NCBI RefSeq assembly: GCF_000234665.1
Contig: NC_018333.1
Span: 988,339 to 1,052,338 of the forward strand
Length of the DNA stretch: 64,000 bases
Source of the DNA: Leishmania mexicana MHOM/GT/2001/U1103
Taxonomy: Eukaryota > Euglenozoa > Kinetoplastea > Trypanosomatida > Trypanosomatidae
Direction: 5' to 3'
Below, in pieces: positions 1 through 8,839 of the stretch. The number at the start of each line of letters is the position of its first letter. Within the stretch, counting starts at the first letter, position 1. The position numbers were made by a program, and so were the translations under genes. A model generated the notes under the pieces. It saw only the letters and a program-made list of their open reading frames with translations, did not search any database and had not been told where the DNA came from.

Positions 1-1772
1 CGTGTGAAGATGTGCGCCTTCGCGAAGTCCATCTTCTCTACCTGGTGTGAGCGACCGCCACCAACGTTGCTCTTGCCCCCACTACCAGCACCATTTCGAT
101 CATGAGAACCGCCAGCACCACTGGCACCACCCCCTGCTGCGCCTCCGAGACCTCCCCGCATTGGTGGATGCGGTGCTGGGTCTGGCGCCGTCTCGGCACG
201 CCGTGGAATATTGCTCATAGCCCCCCAGTCCTCAAGCTTCATACCGCCCTTGCCCGGCCCCTTCGCGCGTGTCTTTCGCAGTTCTGCTTTGATCTGCTTC
301 ACCTGCTGCGCCCACGCCTTCTCTCGCTCTGCCTGTTTACGCTTCTGCTCCGCTGCCGCCGCATCATGCGGGGACTGCGGAGGCGAAGCACGTGCAGGTC
401 GTTCGGCAGGGGTGCTGTTCGTCCGCTTGCAAGACAATGGTTGTGCTGAGCTACCAGGCGTGCGGCTGCTAGGTGCACCGGTCGCGGCGCCAATAACGCT
501 GTACTCGCGAGTAGGCGTCACAGCGTCGAGCACGGCAGACATCTCAATCACGTCAGAGTCGTCGTGAGTGTTGAGCGGAGGGAGGATGCCACCAGCCAGT
601 CGGGCAGTCGGACGCGGTGACACATACCGGGCTCCCAGAGCCTTCGCAATTGGAGTGCCACCACCGCTGCCCAGCACCAGCGGCATGCCTTTCCCGCCGC
701 CGCAAGGTGACAAGCGAGGGTGACCGCCTCCAACGCCGGCCCAGTCAGGACTTCTCGTGCGGTCATTGAGAGATGATTTGAAGTTCTCCCGGCCTCCTGT
801 CATCGGGCTGCCAGACACGGCACCGGTCAAAAGACCCAGTGGCGACTGGTGCCGGCGCGGCTCTGACGCGCGGCCGCTAGACGGGGCCCGCAAAGGGGTC
901 TTTACACGACGCAGCGACGGCTTGGCCACTGCGGCGTTGCTGTTAGCTTGCCCCAACTTGTAGATGAGCTCTGTCGGTAAAGACTGCGTATCGTAGCCGC
1001 CATTACCTTTGTTCCTGCTGTGCCCGCTTGCGTCGCTGCCACCACCGCGCTCTCCCGACATGCCACAACTGGGTCGACCACATTCGCTGGGGCGGCGCTC
1101 GAGCAGCGGCGCCTTCTTCCCTGCACCCTCCTTTGCCATGCTAAAGTTGATAGGCAGCGAGTTCGTTTGGTATTCGCCGCCGCTTGCGGCAGCCGTTGAC
1201 CTGCTGCCACGACTGTTGCGCGGACCCGCGCCGCTGCTGGCATCGCGCGATGCTGGCTGCCGACGTGCTCGAGGGGCGGGAGCCTTGCCGTTTTCACCAC
1301 CGGTTTCCGGAGGCGCAGCACCACCGCCGTGCTCACGGACTTCTGCAGGTGTCTGAAACGTAGTCTGGAGGCGACACGCAGGGGAGCCATCCACCTTAAA
1401 CGTTCCCTGGCCTTTGCGGAAGGAGAAGTTGTATCGAGTAGAATCAACAGCACCCGGGGCACCTGTGGCGCCCATCGTCGGGGGAGAAGGGCCGGCTACA
1501 GATGCTGTGACCGCCGGGGAGGCGGTCTGCGTTTTGTTCTCCGCATTCGCCGAAGAAGAGGTCGGCGGCGCATTCACCTTGGGGTCACCCCACCGCTTGT
1601 CCTGCTTTCCTGTGGCACGGTGCTTCTCCGCCTTCAGCCGCTCGGTCTCCCGCACTTGCCGATCAAGCGCCGCCTTGAGCGCCTTCTGCTTCGCCTGCTT
1701 CTCTAAGGCCTCCTTGATTCGGTCCTCCGTCACCACCACAGGACGAGAGTAGATGTAGCGGTCGCCATCCAT
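1..1772 (-). CDS. Conserved low-complexity hypothetical protein, C-terminus beyond window
   Basis: I read this frame codon by codon from an ATG at 1772 to the window edge. It is open throughout (590 complete codons), so the gene continues to the left and its stop is not seen. The N-terminus (MDGDRYIYSRPVVVTEDRI) leads into a charged helical stretch with alternating Lys, Glu and Arg at about residues 15-55. Long Gly/Ser/Ala/Pro-rich disordered sequence follows. A second short charged helix (AEREKAWAQQVKQIKAELRK) lies near residues 485-505, and a Gly-rich tail comes after that. There is no signal peptide, membrane segment or catalytic motif. Strong G/C preference at third positions supports real coding. 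I do not recognise the family. A scaffold or cytoskeletal role would fit the composition but is only a guess. Confidence 0.75.
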   Translation of the reverse strand, partial: MDGDRYIYSRPVVVTEDRIKEALEKQAKQKALKAALDRQVRETERLKAEKHRATGKQDKRWGDPKVNAPPTSSSANAENKTQTASPAVTASVAGPSPPTMGATGAPGAVDSTRYNFSFRKGQGTFKVDGSPACRLQTTFQTPAEVREHGGGAAPPETGGENGKAPAPRARRQPASRDASSGAGPRNSRGSRSTAAASGGEYQTNSLPINFSMAKEGAGKKAPLLERRPSECGRPSCGMSGERGGGSDASGHSRNKGNGGYDTQSLPTELIYKLGQANSNAAVAKPSLRRVKTPLRAPSSGRASEPRRHQSPLGLLTGAVSGSPMTGGRENFKSSLNDRTRSPDWAGVGGGHPRLSPCGGGKGMPLVLGSGGGTPIAKALGARYVSPRPTARLAGGILPPLNTHDDSDVIEMSAVLDAVTPTREYSVIGAATGAPSSRTPGSSAQPLSCKRTNSTPAERPARASPPQSPHDAAAAEQKRKQAEREKAWAQQVKQIKAELRKTRAKGPGKGGMKLEDWGAMSNIPRRAETAPDPAPHPPMRGGLGGAAGGGASGAGGSHDRNGAGSGGKSNVGGGRSHQVEKMDFAKAHIFT

Positions 1773-3956
1773 GACGCACACACCTTTTTCTACCCCGGCG
1801 TGCGCGTGTACGTATTGCGGAGCTTCTATAGGTGAAGGGTGATGTGCGCGCTCTGGACGAAGGCAACGCAGCGCTCGAGAGAGCGAGGGTCGAGTACGCG
1901 CCAAACCGTTCCGGTGCGGTCCGCTCTATGAAACCACAACACAAAGAAAAACGCTTGTCGTCCTGAGAAAAGGGGCGGAAAAAAATTAAAACACAGGAAA
2001 GAGCAGGGATAACACGAGGCCCGCGCGCAGAGGTAGAACGGCTGAGCTGAAGGAAAGTGAGGACAGGAAGTGCGGAGAAGGCAATGGAGCGACGATGAAG
2101 ACTCACATGCACACCCACGCGGAAGAGAGAAAGACGGCAGCAGAAGGACGGCGAATAAAAGACTAAAAAAAAAACAAATGGAGAGCACAACGAAGCAAGA
2201 GAGCCGCAGCACGACGGGGTGTGAGAAACGAGAGAGGACAACGAGAAAACAATAGAAAGGGGTGGGGGTGGTCTCTCACAGGCGCGGCGATAGTAACAGA
2301 GAAAAGAGGGAGGAGGAGGAGAACCTGCTGCTGCTGCTGCTGCTGCTGCTGGGGAGGTTGAGAGAGAGAGAGAGAGGTTCGCTTCGCACAAGGAGGAGGA
2401 GGCGTGATGGAGGCAGCAGGGGAAGAGTGCGTACATGAAAGAGCTCAAGCGGGAAAAAGAAAAGAAACAATGAAAGTAGGGATGGGCCGGAGAAACGAAA
2501 ACGGAAGACCACCACCGCCGCCGTCACCGCAGCCCACACAGAAAGAACAGAGAGCAGAGAAACGTTCAGGCAAACGCACGCCAAGTCGTCTGATGGAGAG
2601 GACAGGCACCAACACCACCAGCAACACACACACACAGAAAACACAAGAGGGGGGAGAGCGACAGAGAGCAAAAAAAAAAAGAATGAAAGAGGAAAATCTG
2701 AAGAGTACACGCAGACACCCACACACGAACACGCACACATACATGCACAAACGCAGGTACAGGAGAGCGGGGGAGGGGAGGGATGAGGTGTGCGGCGCGC
2801 TCTTGACCCCCTTCGACACTTCAAGAGGAACGTAATCAAAAATCGCTGGAAGGAAGAGAGAGACGGGGAGCTTTCTGGTAATGGTGTATGAAGTGGCCGG
2901 GGGAGGGAAAAAATGAGAAGAGATGAACGCTGGCAAGCTTCCCTTTTTGTGAGGTGAGGAGAAGAGAGGGAGGAGGGGCGTTCTTTGTTTGCGTGTGTGT
3001 GCCCGTGTATGTGTGTGTGTGCCGAAGAACGCTTCACTGGCGTGCGTGTGTACGTATTTGCCGGCGGGAGGGAGGACGTGGTTGGGGAGACACTGTATTG
3101 GTGCGTGTCTGCGCACGCGCGCTACGTACCCGTGACGACGAAGATACAGGGACAGGGAGACGAGTACACGCACACGTCACAGACCAGCGATGAAGTGAAA
3201 CAGAAAGAGAAAGGCGCGCACTAGTGCCCTCTCTGTCTTCTAAAGCAGAGGGGAGACGGTGTGTATCGACCCTGAACAGTCCATTCGTTGCACAATGCAG
3301 TGGACATCGGCGTGAGGAGGAGAGAAAAAAGGAGGAGAGAAGAAATGGGAGTAGCCATGCAATGTGGGATGTGGCACAACAAGAATGAGGCGCATGAAAA
3401 GAAAAGCGTTGCGGCCCGTGCGGCCGCAGCCACAGCATCGAGCGGCATACGATGAAGGGTGTGAGCTGCTTCACGTCTTGATCCGATATGAGCAGGCACA
3501 CACGCACACGTAAGGACATCAACGTCTGCAACGATTACGTGCACACCCCCTCTCATCCCATCCCCATCATCACAACGGCGCCGCGTTGTACAAGTTCGGT
3601 GTGGGAGCTGGAGTAGTAGTAGAAGGGGAGGGAGCGCGGCTCACAGTGCCTTGAGCAACTTACAGCGGCGATGGTTGCACCATCGCATGGAGTACGGCTG
3701 ACGTGTGTGTCGGCATCTAACAAAACCATGCACATGCAGACAGAGGCTCGACAACGTGCATGAATAATGGTGGAAAAGAGGAGCACGCGCAGTCGTGGCA
3801 CACAGCTAAACGCGGAGGGAAAGGCAAGGCAAGATGTGGCTGCGGCGCAGAGCTGCATCCCCATACCGAATAGCAAGTAGCCGTCTTTTGGGGGCCTATC
3901 CGAGGGCCCACTTGGGTTCAACCTCGCACGGCGTTTTCCTCCCCACTTCCTTTCCC
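1773..3956 (-). other. Intergenic region, (CA/GT)n and polypurine rich
   Basis: About 2.2 kb between the left partial gene and the GRAM-domain gene. It should hold the 3' UTR of the GRAM-domain gene and the splice-acceptor and 5' UTR region of the left gene. It is dominated by purine runs on the plus strand (pyrimidine tracts in the transcript) and short CA/GT repeats. Open frames here encode only Thr-His, Leu-Phe-Ser or Arg-Lys repeats and look like chance frames. Confidence 0.7.
2325..2351. repeat. (CTG)9 trinucleotide microsatellite
   Basis: Nine uninterrupted CTG units lie in a non-coding stretch, followed by an (AG)n tract at about 2361-2377. In the leftward transcript this reads as CAG repeats. 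It is probably length-polymorphic between strains. Confidence 0.9.
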
Positions 3957-6149
3957 TCACTGCTTCAGCCACTGACTCATCAGAGCGTTAAACGCTTGAT
4001 CCCGCTGCAGAAAGTTTGTGAGGAAGATAGTGTCATTCAGGTGCGTCTTCACCTCGATGGCATTCTCGAACATCTTCACCGACTTACACTTGATAATATC
4101 TTTGATCTCGTCGTATTCGATGGAAAAGTGCGCGGTGGCCAAGGTACTCTGAAAGCACAGCCAGTGCGGCGTGATGAACAGGTAGCCTTGCTTCAGCGCG
4201 GACCGTTCGACCCAGGCGCAGTTGAAGGAATCCACGAGCGTCTCGGCAGCCAAGTCCGGAAACGACTTGCGAAAGACGCCCTCGATGTTGTTGCGCATCG
4301 CGCCGGTGACACCAGTGGCGTCGAGCAGGGCACCACCGACTGCGCGGCCCACCGTGAAGGGCGCCTTTAGCACTTCGAAGCCGCCTTGCACGGCCCCACG
4401 CGCAACACCGCCAAATGATATTCCCGCGTCGCCAGCGGGCTGATTGAGCGAGGCGAGCTGAACTGGTGGTTGAAACGTCGTCGTGGCATCCAGGTCCTGC
4501 TTCGGGAATAGCACCATCTTACCGTCCGCCGCATTCTGCTTTTTGTGCCTCATGCGTGACACCGCCGCCTCAACTTCCGAGTCGGGGACCTCGACAAAGC
4601 CGGTATGCGCAAACCCGCTGCGCGAGAAGCTGAGGATGGCCGCTTGCTTCTGGGTCGGTATCTCTGCAGTGCGCACCTCCAAGTTCACCATGCACGTCAC
4701 TCGCGCAAACTCGGGTGCGCCGTCCACCACTGTCACCATGTGCAGCACCTCATCTCGTGCAGCACGCATATTCAGCGAGTCTTGTATGATGGCGGTCGGC
4801 CCCACTCGCGGCGGCTGCTTGATGAGCGCGTACATCGTGTACAGACGGCGCTCGTTGTCCTCGCTGCTGCCGATACCCCACGCACACGCCGGCAGGCTGG
4901 AGAGATCCGCTGCGTCTTCAACGATCACCTCTCCGGCTGGAGACGCGAACGGGTCCACCTCAGCGCAGTCGGTCTCCAGCACGTCACACAGGAAGTCGGC
5001 CTGCATATCCGCGCTGCCGAGAATATAGTTGCAGTAGACAAAGTACGCCAAGCTGCCGGGGCGGACAAGGCGGATGTAATACGTGGAAACGGGTTCATTG
5101 TAGGTGAAGCTGGCCAGGTTACTGAAGACGTTGGGGCGGGAGGCCATGACGACCGCCCCAAGCGCGGCCTCCAGGGTGGAGGTGAGGAGCAGGTATGGTG
5201 GTTCAGACCGCGCCAAAGCATTCAGGTCCTCCGGCGTCAGCTCCGCCGGCGCGTCGGCGACGGGGAGAACCGAGCGGGAACTGTTCTTCTCAGGCCGTTG
5301 CGGCAAGGCTGTCTGAGCACCTGACTCCGCCGCCGCCGCCAAGCCGGCCATCGTGTCCTCGGCACTGCCGCGGCTGGACGGACTATTCGGCAACGGATCA
5401 AAGTTCTGCGGCTGCTTCGTGGTCGGCGTCATCGCCGCGGTCGCGGATGCCTCTGCTTCGGCGGCAGCGGTGGTCTTCTTATTTTGCCCCTTCTTTGGGG
5501 AGGCACCGCCAAACGCTGATTCGCTGTACCATTCGTGCGCCGGCGGCGGCTCTCCGCCCGCTACGTCATCCTCGAGCACCTGGTGCTTCCTGCGGCGCCC
5601 TGCATTCGCAGTCGATGCGGTCGCCGTTTCGGACACCTCACGCTCCATGTCCGCCGTCGGCGTCGCGCCCGTCGGGGCCGTCGAGGCGGTTGGTCTCCTG
5701 GACGCCCGTGAGGTGCTAGCGACTGAAGATTCTCTGAAGAACGCGGCCTTGCCGCGGCCGAAGCTCTCGCAGCCCTTGTCCCACCATGCATCGATCTCCT
5801 TGTAGAATGCACCCATCTGAGTCACAAAGGTGCTGAAAAAGTTCAGCAGCAGTGGCTCCGCCGCCTCCGGATTGGCGGCCAGCACAGGTACCATAGCCTC
5901 GCCCATGCTGACCAGATCGTCCAGACAGCTGGACAGGTTCGTGCATGCCTTCACTGTGAAGCGGCTCAGCTCACCTGTGGCAGCGAGCAGATCTTCTGTG
6001 GAGTCGGTCTTGCTTTGCATGCAATCTCGAAGGCCCTGTGACATGAGGGCCAGCTCGTCGCTGATGCCACGGGTGTGGGCGGAAATATTCTGCACATGCT
6101 GCACAAAACTCCTCTCAATCTCAGCTGGAGTGCGGCTTTTCGCCCTCAT
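3957..6149 (-). CDS. GRAM-domain protein with N-terminal helical (BAR-like) region
   Basis: 730 residues, starting at the ATG at 6149 (MRAKSRTPAEIERS). The open frame extends further upstream without another ATG, through a (CA)n repeat that would encode Thr-His pairs, so that part is 5' UTR. Residues about 8-150 are strongly helical (SFVQHVQNISAHTRGISDEL to the WWDKGCESFGRGK segment) and look like an AH/BAR-type membrane-curvature module. Residues about 150-330 are Ala/Thr/Pro-rich linker. A globular middle region follows (about 330-560). The last 90 residues (from FNCAWVERSALKQGYLFITP) form a clear GRAM domain, a PH-like lipid-binding fold. Family knowledge suggests a peripheral membrane protein at organelle contacts or in lipid transport. 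I do not see a StART/VASt core with confidence. Function beyond lipid binding is inference. Confidence 0.85.
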   Translation of the reverse strand: MRAKSRTPAEIERSFVQHVQNISAHTRGISDELALMSQGLRDCMQSKTDSTEDLLAATGELSRFTVKACTNLSSCLDDLVSMGEAMVPVLAANPEAAEPLLLNFFSTFVTQMGAFYKEIDAWWDKGCESFGRGKAAFFRESSVASTSRASRRPTASTAPTGATPTADMEREVSETATASTANAGRRRKHQVLEDDVAGGEPPPAHEWYSESAFGGASPKKGQNKKTTAAAEAEASATAAMTPTTKQPQNFDPLPNSPSSRGSAEDTMAGLAAAAESGAQTALPQRPEKNSSRSVLPVADAPAELTPEDLNALARSEPPYLLLTSTLEAALGAVVMASRPNVFSNLASFTYNEPVSTYYIRLVRPGSLAYFVYCNYILGSADMQADFLCDVLETDCAEVDPFASPAGEVIVEDAADLSSLPACAWGIGSSEDNERRLYTMYALIKQPPRVGPTAIIQDSLNMRAARDEVLHMVTVVDGAPEFARVTCMVNLEVRTAEIPTQKQAAILSFSRSGFAHTGFVEVPDSEVEAAVSRMRHKKQNAADGKMVLFPKQDLDATTTFQPPVQLASLNQPAGDAGISFGGVARGAVQGGFEVLKAPFTVGRAVGGALLDATGVTGAMRNNIEGVFRKSFPDLAAETLVDSFNCAWVERSALKQGYLFITPHWLCFQSTLATAHFSIEYDEIKDIIKCKSVKMFENAIEVKTHLNDTIFLTNFLQRDQAFNALMSQWLKQ

Positions 6150-8839
6150 GTTCGTTTCTCGGTCGAAGCGCACACAACCACAAAGGAGGTGTGTGTGTGT
6201 GTGTGTGAAGATGGTCAAGTCACTGCCTCCTGCCCTCGGTAGTTTTGGTGGGCTTTGTTTTCGTATTAGTCAGAGAGCAACGGGCAGGAATCGGGCAGGG
6301 GCCTGAATCTGGCCTGCGCACGGAGTACGAGTGCGTGGGAGGCTGAGACGGCACGAAAACAAAAACTAAGCGAGGCGGGGCAGTAGCGCATCACCGCAGC
6401 GCAGACGTACAGAACGGTAAAGGTGAGAAACACTTCCAGCCCAGCCGAGGCACGGAGACAAACACGTGAAAGAGGCGGATGGATAGCACAGATGCAACGA
6501 AAAAGAGCACCAACAGAGAGAGAGGAGAGGCGACACGCAGTCTATAGTGCACGATAAACGCCCATACGAGTTTGATTGAGCTCGAGCTTCTCCACCGAAA
6601 TTCCGCGTTCGCGCCTTCGCACAAATCCCTCTCCTGTCCTTTTTTTTGGAATTCTCCTGTTCACAGCGGCGCGGCCTCCGATGAGTGCAGCTTAAGCGCG
6701 GAGAGAGACAGAGAGAGGTGAGACGGCGAGGTCGAGCAAAGTCAAGCCGGAGGACTACAGCAACGCATTGGGAGGTAAGAAAGTGAATGCGCCGGCGTGT
6801 GGGGTGGTGAAGCGTTTTTGCATGTACGGAGGAAAGCGACGACCAAGCTGAAGCATTCGTGCACGAGAGACACGAGTCAACACGCAGACACCATCAACTG
6901 ATCGCAGGCGGTGGCGATGGTGTGCAGAAGCGAAGCAGAAGGCAGACGCTAACGAACGCACAAGCACACAAAGATGGCGTGTTGCCGTCGACTCCGCAGC
7001 CCGGTGAAAGTACCAAAAGGGAAAAACGTTCTCTGACACGCACGCCTCGGCGCGTGCGTTTATGTGTGTGTGGGTGTGTGTGTGGTGCGCATGAAGACAA
7101 CGAAGGGAAAGGGGAAAAAAGTAGGAGGAGCGAGGAGTGAAGCGAGACAAGTGCCAGCACGAGAAGGATGGACGGTGCATGTGGTTGAGCATTCAAAACA
7201 GGATGAACATCGCAGAGGCCCATTAGCTACGAGCTCGAGCATTGCAGTGGTGGCGGTGATGGTGCACAGACATTACCCGGGTTGTGGTTCGACACCTCCT
7301 CCCCGCCGTATCAAAGGCGGCAGTTTTGTGGCAGCGCCATGTATATCGCGTCACCTTGGCGCATCTTCGCGATTGATTGCCGCCGCCGACGGGCATTCAA
7401 CGCGCCAAACACACAGTGGTTTGTTCGCTTGGCTTTCCACGTTGCTCTCTCTCGTTTTTCCTTTCGTCCCCGTGAGAAACCATCGATACGAATGTTTGCA
7501 GGTGCGTGTTGAGCGAGCCCTTCCCGCACTCTGTCTCCGACCCTCTCACGCAACGACTGACGTCCTCGGTGAGTGGTTGCGTGAGTGCGAGGCTTGCGAA
7601 GGGAAAGAGAGGAGGAATAAGCACATCCAAACCAAGCAAAAACGCACAAGGGAAGCAGCGGCAGGGTAAGGTTTTCCGGTTCTCAGCGTGTCCGTTCTCT
7701 GCCATACAGCATGCGTCCAGCTCCACCCTGCTCTACCCCCACCTGGCCTACCACAGGCCCCATCGCCTGGTGCACTGCAACAGTAGGCACATGCGTTGCA
7801 GCAATGCACCGGCTCAGTCATCGGAGTACGTCCTCTGCCACACACTCTACCCACCCAACCGCTCCTCTCCATTGGGCCAGCCGCCACCGCCGGTGCATCC
7901 CCCTCGCCGTGACACTCAGGCACCCCACACCGGTAAGCCGTGTGAGCTCCCAGGGAGGGATGCGTTCGAGTCACGCGGACACACCGCCCATTACGTGGGG
8001 GGCACAGACGTGTTCACTGTCGCAGGCCACTCCGACGTCACGCCGTCCAGGACATGACCGCCAACACATCAGCAGCGATACATCGCACTGGCCTCGCTAC
8101 GTCATAGGCACCTGGCCCTGCAACCGCCAGAGCTGGTTCGGTATTGACAGCGATAGGGGGAGTGGGGCTCCTCGGCCGCCTCACACACACACACAGTGTG
8201 GGGGGTGCATCGGGCCCTGACGATGCCACGCACTGAAAGGTGTGTCCCCCTGTGATGAGGAAGGCAGAACACGAGAAGAAAAACAAAGACTTCGAGCACC
8301 GTCAACGTACACGCAAAACGACAGGAGGACAAAGAACGTACCAACACCTGGATGGTAGAGAGGGAAAGGTGGAGGAAAACGTATGTGACGGAGGATGATG
8401 GAGTCTCCGTAGCTGCGGATCGCACATACACACGTGCAGACCCTCTTCCCTCTCTTCTGTACCTGCGTCTGTGTGTGTGTGTGTAAAGTCCCTCGCTCGC
8501 TTGCCTTCTTTCCTTTTTCCCTCTCTCCTCTCCCATGCAGAGAAGTACGCGGCAAAAGCCATCAGCACACCAGACATGCACCATCGCACAGGTCTCGATC
8601 CTGTGACATGAAAGCAAACAAAGTACGACCCCACGGAAACCTCAACCCAGCGGGGGACGCGGCTCAGCGTGCCTCAACCCTTCGAAGCACAGATGAAACA
8701 CGAGAAATGGAGGAGGAAAATAAACAAAAGCATGCAGGAGAGCTCTTCTTGTTCTCCTCCTCCCGCTTCGCCTTCGGCACACATTCGTGCGTGAGCATCT
8801 CCCCCTCCCCACATTCGAAGGAAAAGAGAAGCACGCGCG
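6150..8839 (-). other. Long intergenic region, presumed 3' UTR of the DENN gene
   Basis: 2.7 kb without a credible gene. It holds a (GT)n tract next to the GRAM-gene start (about 6190-6207), another at about 7060-7083, a SIDER-like element at 7679-8249 (listed separately), and otherwise low-complexity purine-rich sequence. Open frames of 100-200 codons inside the element are by-products of the repeat. Confidence 0.7.
7679..8249. mobile_element. SIDER-like degenerate retroposon, copy 1
   Basis: This 571-bp unit recurs at 25422-25992 in the same orientation with one difference found by eye (T at 7744, C at 25487) and no indel. A diverged relative is at about 61600-62139. Size, lack of coding capacity, location in a presumed 3' UTR and A-rich sequence after the right edge (from about 8250) fit the Short Interspersed DEgenerate Retroposons of Leishmania, probably the SIDER2 group. 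That class name comes from family knowledge, not from a search. SIDER elements are known to affect mRNA stability, so this copy may regulate the DENN transcript. I see no clear target-site duplication. Confidence 0.75.

Noticed and set aside
1663..2448. 261-codon minus-strand frame rich in Ser, Leu and Ala
   Set aside because: It overlaps the true start of the left gene in another frame and is made of low-complexity UTR sequence including the CTG repeat.
2600..3200. Short regularly repeated units as a CRISPR-like array
   Set aside because: They are CA/GT microsatellites and purine tracts without spacers, in a eukaryotic genome.
6150..6218. 23-residue N-terminal extension of the GRAM-domain protein
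   Set aside because: It begins at a TTG, not an ATG, and crosses a (CA)n repeat encoding Thr-His. The first ATG is at 6149.
7546..7974. 142-codon frame inside SIDER copy 1, also present in copy 2
   Set aside because: It is repeat-derived: the frame diverges as soon as the element ends and the element has no protein-coding character in the third copy.
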